64,000 bases of DNA from NCBI GenBank assembly GCA_963823675.1, contig CAWGMT010000020.1:310001-374000 (forward strand), read 5' to 3'. The translations under genes and the position numbers were made by a program. The notes beneath the pieces are model-generated. The model searched no databases. It was not told the origin of the DNA and was given only the letters and a program-made list of their open reading frames with translations. The DNA comes from CAWGMT01 sp963823675. GTDB taxonomy: Bacteria > Planctomycetota > Planctomycetia > Isosphaerales > Isosphaeraceae. This document shows, one piece after another, positions 57,201 through 64,000 of this stretch. Each line of letters opens with the position of its first letter. Position 1 is the stretch's first letter.

Positions 57201-58329
57201 TCAATACTGGTCGGAGCTGACCACTTCGCCTCCAGCACGGCTGCCGAGCCCCCACCACGGCTGGAACCCGATCGAGTTCTTGATGAAATGCACCGACCCG
57301 TCGGAAAAGCAGACGTTGACACCGCCGGGGTGCAGGCTAGTGGCCGAGGCCGAGCCGTAGGGACCAACGTACCCGACGATCGGGTCGAGCGAATTCTGGC
57401 ACGGCACCGTATTCGGCGTGGTCCAGTGGTTATAGCTTGCTAAACCGACGTAGCCCGGATTGCCGGCGATCATCTCGACCCCGATCGCGGCTGGATACAC
57501 CGATGGCGTCACGCCCGAGATGCTCTGGCACCCCTGTGCAAATAGCATCGCAGGGTTGCCAGTCAACATGTTGGCCGCAGTCACCGAATTCGGGGCCGCG
57601 GCGTAGCTCCCGGTGAAGATCGCGCGCAGACCGGCGATTCCCGAGGGATACACGGTAGCGGTGCTGCCGAAGGGATACCCCGCGACGAGCCGCTCGGCGA
57701 AGAGCGCCGTGTTCGATGTCCCGTCCGTGACGGTCTGAATGCCGACAGTCGTAAGTCTGGCTCCAGTCGCGGTAGTCATGCCCTGTTCGACATCGTACTG
57801 GGGAATGATCGTTCCGTTATAGGGCGCGATCGCGGCCGGGCCGCCGTAATTGCCCGCATAATTCGAGACTGCGTAGAAATAGGTGTACGTGCCGGTATTG
57901 ACCGGGTAAAGCTGGAGATTGGCCGATTCCGAGGGACAGAGCAAAGCACTCACCTTGACGCTGGCCGCCGTGACCTGACTGAAGTCCATCGGAGACAAAG
58001 AGAAGTTCACCGCGTTGAACGTCTGCGCCTGCTCCATCTGGGGGAAAAGTGCGTAATACCAGTTGAATCCCCAGGCAAAGCCAGCGGGATTGCAGCGTGT
58101 ATTGTGCGGCCAGCGTCGGCCAACTGGTCTGGGGCGGGAATACGTTGTTGGAGGAAACGTAGTTCTGGGCCGCCAACCCCAGTTGCTTCAAGTTATTGAC
58201 GCACTGAGTGCGCCGCGCGGCCTCGCGCGCAGCCTGCACCGCCGGCAACAGCAATGCGATCAACACCGCGATGATCGCGATGACGACCAAGAGCTCGATC
58301 AAGGTGAATCCCCGTCGTTCTCGCTTCAT
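57201..58329 (-). pseudogene. DUF1559 pseudopilin-like protein, frameshifted
   Basis: ATG 58329 (GGGAGG upstream) opens with the type IV prepilin-like segment RGFTLIELLVVIAIIAVLIA, then LLPAVQAAREAARRTQCVNNLKQLGLA, typical of planctomycete DUF1559 proteins. The frame is lost after about residue 70. The next frame resumes with FAWGFNWYYALFPQMEQAQT and ends with the family tail HPGGVNVCFSDGSVHFIKNS at 57201. Restoring one GC in GCCGCAC (coding strand, about 58106) gives an intact 376-residue protein. These proteins are exported by a type II/IV pilus-like route; their role is unknown and each genome has many copies. Confidence 0.85.
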
Positions 58330-59277
58330 GACGACCTCCCATAAACAAATGTGCTTTGAAGATAACCGGTGACTGACCGCCCTCAACGCATTCCGCACCC
58401 AAACGGCCATACGCGGACGGCAGTTTCTCCGCCAAGGACCGATCACCCCGCGGTGATCCCCTCTTCTTGACTGCTTTAGCCCATTCCGGCACAGTCACGG
58501 GCACGTGCGACACGATGTCGAACTGAGTCTATGCCCGAGAATACCCAACATCTGGTCTGAGTATGTTAATGCGGAGTATGTACCTAACTGAGAGTACGTG
58601 ACAAATGAGTCTACGAATGAGGCGATGGCGCGCTTCTCCGCCTGCATGACCCGTCCGGCAACTCGCTCGTCACGAACACCTCGAGGAGGGAAAGGAAGAC
58701 ACCGGTCCGGCGAGCCTTCCTGATGCAACCCTGATCGTGGCCTGAGGAGAGACCAACACGACCTTGGTTCCTACAGCGTCGGCGTTGGGCTTTGGGGCTG
58801 CCGAGCACTACCGACGAGAACCAATCTCGTCAATCGATTCACGGATAACTCAGGTGGCGCTCTGAGCCTCAAGTCACACCTAATTTGTTAGTATATAGGT
58901 CATCGGAGAAGAATTCCACCCCATGTGCTCACGCAAGCGGCAAGGCGTCCTGCCCAGCCGGTTCATGGACGGGATGAAGCTTGCGCGATCGGAATCCCTA
59001 AGGTCAATCGCGGCAAGAACTAGCAAATACACATACCAAGTGATTTCGAAGAGTCGGAATATCCGCGGGCGAACGGGATCCGGTCGAAAAAAAATTTACG
59101 AATCGGTGTCACGGAATGGCGAGTTTCGCGTGAGGGCCGGTAACGACGGGGCTGCGCTCTTGTCAATCGCGACCCTCAGGCCGAGCTGGAAGACCCTCAT
59201 CGAGGAAGGCGCCTTGGGCCGATCAGCCGGCACGCCGCAACGTGTCAGGCACGAGGCGTCGGTTGCTCTGGCTTCGG
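58330..59277. other. Long intergenic region
   Basis: About 950 bases without a convincing gene. A plus-strand frame of 157 codons at 58923-59396 has no motif and runs into the P450 gene on the other strand. The stretch around 58870-59100 is AT-richer (TAATTTGTTAGTATATAGG). I see no RNA gene or terminator. Confidence 0.4.
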
Positions 59278-60717
59278 TCACCGCTCGTCGCCGAGACTCG
59301 CTGCCATTGGATGATCGCGCCGGTCTGCTCGGCCGAGAGTGTGCTTTTCCGGTTGGCCGTCGCCCTTGCGACGGCGGTCCGCCAGAACCACCTTGATCCC
59401 GTGTGCGGGTCGTAAGGTCATTGATGGAAGCAGAGTCACCACGGCATCGGGGGCCAGCGCCAGTCGATACCTTTGGGCAATTGTGGCCAGGATCAGCGTC
59501 GCCTCCATCATGGCGAAGTTGTTGCCGATGCAGATCCTCGGTCCGCCGCCAAACGGAAAGTAGGCGTAGCGAGGGATCCGTTGCATCAAGCCGTCAGCCC
59601 ACCGCTCGGGGCGAAACGTCTCAGGATCGTCAAACCAGCGCGAATCGCGATGGATCACCCACTGCGGCATGAAAACGGTCATCCCCGCGGGAATACGATG
59701 GCCGCCGAGGTCGACCGGTTCGATCGCCTCGCGGCCGATGGTCCAGACGGTGGGATACGCCCGCAGGGTCTCGCTCACAATCTGCTCGGCGTAGGAGAGC
59801 CGCGGCAGGTCGGCGACGGTCGGCAACCGGCCGCCGAGCGCACGGTCCAGCTCGTCGTGCAGCCGGGACTCCACCTGGGGGTGCCGTGCCACGAAGAGCC
59901 ACGCCCACGCAAGCGTATTCGCGGTCGTTTCATGGCCGGCCATGAAGAGAGTCATGACCTCGTCGCGGAGCAACTGGTCGCTCATGCGCCGGCCGCTGTC
60001 TTCATCCTGGGCATTGAGTAGCATCGAGAGCAGGTCGCCCCGGTCCTCGCCGCTTTGGCGCCGCTCGGCGATGATGGACAGGATGATACGCTCCAGCCGC
60101 CGCACCGCGCGTCCCAGGCGGACGTTCAGCGGCGTGGGAAGCCAGAAGGGAGGAGCAATCAGCCGGCCGGTGCGGGCGATGAAGCCGCGCTCCAGGGTTT
60201 CCATGGCCGCGCTCGCCTCGGCCGACTCGCCGCCGATCTCGGCATCAAACAGGGTCTTGGCCACGATTTGCAAGGTCAGCGTCATCATGTCGGCGTGAAC
60301 GTCGCGGACTTGGCCCTCCGCCCAGGAGTCCAGCATTCGCTCGGTGTATTCCACCATGAACTGGGCGTATCGCTTGATCCGGTCGCGATGAAATGCCGGT
60401 TGAGCAAGCTTGCGCTGGCTGCGCCAGAGCTCGCCCTCGCTGGTGACGAGCCCCTGGCCCAGCGTTCGCCCCGTCTGCCGCAGTCGATAGTGCTTGATGA
60501 ACTTGCGATGCTGATTGACCAGGACCTCCTCGACCAGGTCGGGGTGGTTGGCAAACACCACCTGCCGAGGGCCGAACCTGGCCGATACGAGGTCGCCGTA
60601 CTCCCGAGCCCAGCGGGTAAGAGTCCCCAGTTGGTCGCGGCTGAACTCCTTGAGGTTGCCAAAGAGCCAGTGCTGTGGAGGCCCGGGAGGGCTGGGAGGT
60701 CGCAAAAGCGCAGGCAT
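59278..60717 (-). CDS. Cytochrome P450
   Basis: 479 residues, full length. It shows the I-helix oxygen-binding motif AGHETT (260-265), the K-helix ExxR (ETLR, 316-319), PERW (PERF variant, about 370-373) and the haem loop FPFGGGPRICIG with Cys396 as iron ligand. The N-terminus PPGPPQHWLFGNLKEF is Pro-rich and soluble, without a membrane anchor. It looks like the broad bacterial CYP102/CYP110-like clan acting on fatty acids or terpenoids, but the substrate cannot be read from sequence. No ferredoxin or reductase gene is adjacent. The tail after VVLADRRRKG is long and charged. Confidence 0.93.
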   Translation of the reverse strand: MPALLRPPSPPGPPQHWLFGNLKEFSRDQLGTLTRWAREYGDLVSARFGPRQVVFANHPDLVEEVLVNQHRKFIKHYRLRQTGRTLGQGLVTSEGELWRSQRKLAQPAFHRDRIKRYAQFMVEYTERMLDSWAEGQVRDVHADMMTLTLQIVAKTLFDAEIGGESAEASAAMETLERGFIARTGRLIAPPFWLPTPLNVRLGRAVRRLERIILSIIAERRQSGEDRGDLLSMLLNAQDEDSGRRMSDQLLRDEVMTLFMAGHETTANTLAWAWLFVARHPQVESRLHDELDRALGGRLPTVADLPRLSYAEQIVSETLRAYPTVWTIGREAIEPVDLGGHRIPAGMTVFMPQWVIHRDSRWFDDPETFRPERWADGLMQRIPRYAYFPFGGGPRICIGNNFAMMEATLILATIAQRYRLALAPDAVVTLLPSMTLRPAHGIKVVLADRRRKGDGQPEKHTLGRADRRDHPMAASLGDER

Positions 60718-60747
60718 GGGCGATTGATCCTTGCTGGCAAGTCGCGG

Positions 60748-61713
60748 TCAGGAATGCAAGTAAATCTTGGGTATCTCCGCGCCAGCGACGGGGCGCAGGT
60801 TTCGAATCCGACACATCTGATATACGTTGATGCGAAAGTCGGGGCAGGTGCTTACCAGGCAGTAGGCGTCGATCGCCGAGTAGCCGTGCTCGGCGATCAG
60901 CCAGTCCATCAGGTGGACGGTCGCCGTCTCGACGGCGTGCTCCAGCGGCCGGTCGGCACACACGGCGATCACGCTCTGTGGCTTCTCGATCCTCATCCCC
61001 GGAATGCGTTTATTCTTTTCGAGCTCGAGCCGCAGCCGCACGGTTGCCTTGGTCTCGGCGGCAGTGCCGGAAAACTCCGTGTCACCCTGGCTCGCATGGA
61101 CATCGCCCAGATAGAATCTTCCTCCCTCGTGAAAGATCGGCAGCGAGATCCGGTTACCCGCTGCAGCGTCGCGGATATCGAGGTTGCCGCCCCATTCTCC
61201 CTGACCGTCGAGGCTGGTCGTCACCTCGCGGTCTGGCGCGACGCCCAACGTGCCGATGAAGGGCAAGATCGGCCACGACCGCCGTTCGTCGAAATGAAGG
61301 GTCCCGTCACGGGTGGTACCACTTGCGCCCGGCGTGTGGCGAAAGATCTTGGTGGTGTATTCGCTCGACAGCTCGGGCCAGCGGATCGACTCGCCCAGCG
61401 GCCCGCGGCGTGGACCGATCGCGATCCACGAGTAGGTGTCCACGATGATCTCTTCGATCACGACAACCAGAACATCGCCCCGCTGTGCTCCTTCCACCCA
61501 GATCGGCCCGGCGATCGGGTTGGCCAGCGGCGGAATTCGATCGAAGCCGGGGCGTCGGGCCGGGATTGCCTTGTCGTGCTCGCTCGTGATGTACCCATTG
61601 CTTGCGTCGAAAGTCTCAACCTCGAACACCTCGCCCGGCGCGACCCGTAAAAGTACGTCGTCGCGCCAGTCGAATGCAAATTTGCGAGCCAGTTCTCGAG
61701 AGACACGCTGCAT
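60748..61713 (-). CDS. Acetamidase/formamidase family protein
   Basis: 321 residues matching the FmdA/AmdA fold: PGEVFEVETFDASNGYI, NPIAGPIWVEGAQRGDVLVV, LPFIGTLGVAP, GEWGGNLDIRDAAAGNRISLPI, GGRFYLGDVHASQGDTEFSG and a C-terminal AIDAYCLVSTCPDFRINV. The family hydrolyses short amides to ammonia and an acid. The start ATG 61713 (MQRVSRELARKF) has GAGGTGG upstream; the longer open frame reaches into the neighbouring gene's tail. It lies 31 bases downstream of the PVC haem protein and 30 upstream of the P450, so the three may be co-transcribed. Confidence 0.88.
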   Translation of the reverse strand: MQRVSRELARKFAFDWRDDVLLRVAPGEVFEVETFDASNGYITSEHDKAIPARRPGFDRIPPLANPIAGPIWVEGAQRGDVLVVVIEEIIVDTYSWIAIGPRRGPLGESIRWPELSSEYTTKIFRHTPGASGTTRDGTLHFDERRSWPILPFIGTLGVAPDREVTTSLDGQGEWGGNLDIRDAAAGNRISLPIFHEGGRFYLGDVHASQGDTEFSGTAAETKATVRLRLELEKNKRIPGMRIEKPQSVIAVCADRPLEHAVETATVHLMDWLIAEHGYSAIDAYCLVSTCPDFRINVYQMCRIRNLRPVAGAEIPKIYLHS

Positions 61714-61744
61714 GGCCACCTCGCGAAAAGACCGCCTCGCTTTG

Positions 61745-64000
61745 TTACTGCGAAGAGCGACCGCCCGCTGATTGTCCACTCAGAAAGGCGACGAGATCCC
61801 GGAATTCCTGGACGGTCATCGTCTTGACCAGATCGGCGGGCATGATTGAGGCGGCCTGGGGCTTCCGCTCCGAGATTTCATCGGCCTTGATGGTGACGCG
61901 CCGGCCCTGGGAGTCGGCCAGGACGAGCGCGCCCTCGGGTGACTCTTCGAGCAAAACCCCGGTCACCACGGTCCCGTCCGTGCGGGCTACACTCCAGGTC
62001 ACGAACTGAGGAGCGATTTCCTTGCTCGGCGCCACGATCGATTCGACCAGGCGTCTCCGGTCGCTCACCGCGGCCTGTGTCGAGAGGTCCGGGCCGGTGC
62101 GGCCGCCGCGGCCATCGACCTGATGGCAAAGGTAGCAGCCGGGCCCCTTGGAATGAAAGAAGACGCGCTCGCCGGCAGCGGCGTCAGCCGGGCCATCGAG
62201 CCGTGCGAGCCAGGTATCGACGCTGGCTCCAGTAGCACGGCCGAGGTCCGATACGACGGGTATCCGGGCATCAGGCCGCGCGAGCAGATCGAGCAATTCC
62301 CGGGATGCGGCATCATCCCGGGCGTCTGATTGGAGCGTCGTACGCTCGTTTGGCGATAACGGCAGCGATCGCAAGCCCCGAAGCGCTTCCCGCCGCAACA
62401 CGGGTTGGTCGCATTCCGCCAGCTTCAGGAGCCTCTCACGCTGGCGAGGCGCATCAGGAGCCAGGCCCACGATCGCCTCCGCCCGCAGCGCCAGCGGAAC
62501 GCTCTGGTCATCGGCCAACTTGGCGAGAATCGCAAACCGGCCGGCGTGAGGGCTCTGGCACAAGCTGCGCACGGCTTCGACGCGAACGCCCTCGTCCGGC
62601 GAGCCCGAGAGCCGCCGCAAGAGATCGGTGGTCAGGGCGGGGTGATCGGGCCGGAGCATTCTCAGCCCACGCCGCAGCACGGCTCTTGGTGTCCCTGGGG
62701 CTCTAAGCAGGGCGGCGATGTAGTCTTCGCCGGCGACTTCATCCGTCGGCGTGCGAGCCTTGCCATCGAGCAGCTCCAGAGCGGCCAGGGTCGCTTCGAA
62801 CTGGTTCCGGGTCACTCCGCTGGTCGTGAGGCCGGCCAGCAGTGCAGGCCGAAAGGCTTCGAGCCGATGCTCACCCACCCACCGGATCGCCGCCAATCGA
62901 ACGAGCGGATCGGTGTCGGTCATGAACCGGGGTAGCAGGCGGCGAGCCGCGGGCCGGTCCGAATCGCGCAGGATCAAGAGCACGCCAAGCCGCCGCGCGG
63001 CCGGAAGCACCGGCGCATCTGCAATTGTCGCCAGCTTGGCGATCGTGAGCGATCGGCTCAATCCCAGGCGCGCCGCCTGCCGGATAAATGGATCCTCGGA
63101 ATCGAGGGCCTTCAAGAGGATGTCTTTCGCCGCCGGATCGGCGAGCCGGCGCAGCGCACCAGCACGAACGAGGGACGAGGGATCGGCGACCGCAATGGCC
63201 ATCAGATCGATGCGCTCTGCTGGCAGGAGCCGGACCGCCAAGGCGCGGACGTCGGCCGATTCGTCCTTGAGGAACTCGGAAGCGGTCTGCGGGCCGCCTG
63301 TGGTCACGATCGTTTTGAGCGCGGCCGCGCGCCGCCTCGGGCGGTCCCCGGCTTCCATCGAACCCGTGACCGATGCTTTACCGCGTGCAGCCGCCCGCCG
63401 ACTGCGCAGCCGCCAGATGCGCCCTTGGCCATGCAGCGTGTAGGACTTGTCAACCCAGTCGCTGACATACAACGAGCCGTCGGGTGCGGTTGCGATGCCG
63501 ACGGGCCGGAAGTCTTCTCCGCCCGCGACAACCGGCTTCATCGTCGCTCGAAACGAGGCCCCCCGCGGTTCCAGCCGATATTGTTCGATGCGATGGTCGC
63601 CCCACGAGGTGACGAGCAGGGTGCCGCGGTAGTCTTCCGGCAACTGATCCGACTCATAGGCGAGCACTCCACACGGTGCTTCACCGGTGCCGGCGACCAT
63701 TCCCAGCGTACCGGGCAGCTCACCGTTCCACGCCGTGAAGGGGTGCAGTCCCTTGCGGCCGTTGCGGAACCGGTAGCCGTAATCGCCGCCATCCACGATG
63801 TGTAAGAGGCGGCATGGAGGGCGCGAGTCGGGGTCGTTATCGACGGCAAAGAGCCGCCCGAAGGCGTCGAACGCTACATGAAAGGGGTTCCAGAACCCGG
63901 TGGCGACCCGCTCGAGCTTGCTTCCATCGGGCCGGCAACGGTAGATATTGCCCCCCTCACCGCCACCGGAAAGCGTGGCCCCGTCGCTGCCCATCAGCCG
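61745..64000 (-). CDS. PVC-type haem-binding CxxCH protein, N-terminus cut by window edge
   Basis: At least 751 residues are visible and the frame runs off the right edge. Order: the end of a glucose-dehydrogenase-like beta-propeller (GNIYRCRPDGSKLERVATGFWNPFHVAFDAFG, VTSWGDHRIEQYRLEP, FRPVGIATAPDGSLYVSDWVD), HEAT-like helical repeats (about 230-560 of the visible part, ESADVRALAVRLL, DPLVRLAAIRWVGEH), then a C-terminal cytochrome-c-like domain with CYLCHQVDGRGGRTGPDLS and VVTGVLLEESPEGALVLADS. This is the membrane-bound-dehydrogenase type abundant in planctomycetes and Verrucomicrobia. It is secreted and redox active; the substrate is unknown. Confidence 0.9.
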   Translation of the reverse strand, partial: RLMGSDGATLSGGGEGGNIYRCRPDGSKLERVATGFWNPFHVAFDAFGRLFAVDNDPDSRPPCRLLHIVDGGDYGYRFRNGRKGLHPFTAWNGELPGTLGMVAGTGEAPCGVLAYESDQLPEDYRGTLLVTSWGDHRIEQYRLEPRGASFRATMKPVVAGGEDFRPVGIATAPDGSLYVSDWVDKSYTLHGQGRIWRLRSRRAAARGKASVTGSMEAGDRPRRRAAALKTIVTTGGPQTASEFLKDESADVRALAVRLLPAERIDLMAIAVADPSSLVRAGALRRLADPAAKDILLKALDSEDPFIRQAARLGLSRSLTIAKLATIADAPVLPAARRLGVLLILRDSDRPAARRLLPRFMTDTDPLVRLAAIRWVGEHRLEAFRPALLAGLTTSGVTRNQFEATLAALELLDGKARTPTDEVAGEDYIAALLRAPGTPRAVLRRGLRMLRPDHPALTTDLLRRLSGSPDEGVRVEAVRSLCQSPHAGRFAILAKLADDQSVPLALRAEAIVGLAPDAPRQRERLLKLAECDQPVLRREALRGLRSLPLSPNERTTLQSDARDDAASRELLDLLARPDARIPVVSDLGRATGASVDTWLARLDGPADAAAGERVFFHSKGPGCYLCHQVDGRGGRTGPDLSTQAAVSDRRRLVESIVAPSKEIAPQFVTWSVARTDGTVVTGVLLEESPEGALVLADSQGRRVTIKADEISERKPQAASIMPADLVKTMTVQEFRDLVAFLSGQSAGGRSSQ

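Noticed and set aside
58923..59396. 157-codon plus-strand frame
   Set aside because: No motif, no convincing ribosome site, and its end overlaps the P450 gene antisense.

Overview
This is a high-GC window (roughly 60-65 % by eye) from a planctomycete. The evidence is a set of paralogue families typical of that phylum: a DUF1549/DUF1553 cytochrome paired with a DUF1501 protein, a DUF1559 pseudopilin-like protein, a PVC-type CxxCH haem protein, a Ser/Thr kinase with a DWG (not DFG) motif followed by WD40 repeats, a Cys-type sulfatase and Tat-signal oxidoreductases. An Isosphaeraceae- or Gemmataceae-like member seems most likely, but the genus cannot be fixed from sequence alone. No rRNA, tRNA, CRISPR array or complete insertion sequence was seen.

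Layout. 1-6.3 kb looks accessory: a very large unrecognised minus-strand gene cut by the left edge, an AT-richer strip, a QueE-like radical SAM protein that has lost key motifs, and a broken helix-turn-helix gene. 5.4-8.4 kb and 10.7-11.5 kb are repeat-rich: heptamer arrays, a 13-unit tandem repeat, nested palindromes and a MITE-like element. 8.4-10.7 kb holds divergent cutC and a Gfo/Idh/MocA oxidoreductase. 11.5-16.1 kb is an ABC ATPase - permease - permease/M1-peptidase operon on the minus strand. 16.4-21.3 kb holds a frameshifted membrane protein, an M16 peptidase and an NHL-propeller protein. 21.3-25.7 kb holds an NTF2-like protein, an AlgH/YqgE protein, a frameshifted thiamine-diphosphate enzyme and an alpha/beta hydrolase. 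26-31.6 kb is a PadR regulator - CxxCH lipoprotein - RND efflux pump operon in which the pump is fused to its own periplasmic adaptor. 31.9-36.6 kb is nifJ with a dihydroorotate-dehydrogenase-like partner. 36.9-41.5 kb holds a coiled-coil membrane protein and the DUF1501/PSCyt pair. 41.6-47.3 kb holds a decayed ECF sigma factor upstream of a 1705-residue receptor kinase. 47.7-51.8 kb is a BlaI operator, BlaI, a BlaR1-like M56 protease and a sulfatase. 51.7-58.3 kb holds a spermidine-synthase-like membrane protein, a RAYT/REP element, an ABC exporter and a frameshifted DUF1559 protein. 59.3-64 kb holds a P450, a formamidase-like protein and a PVC haem protein cut by the right edge.

Two window-wide patterns stand out. 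First, heptameric tandem repeats (TTTGTCC, GTTGTCG and GGGATGA types) begin at or just after the stop codons of five unrelated genes, always in the same orientation relative to the gene. Second, five otherwise well-preserved genes each carry one frameshift explained by a missing G/C or a missing GC dinucleotide. That could be a sequencing or assembly artefact or real decay, and reads would settle it.

Starts were moved inside the longest open frames where a ribosome binding site or family length argued for it. All functional statements rest on motif recognition by eye; no database search was run.
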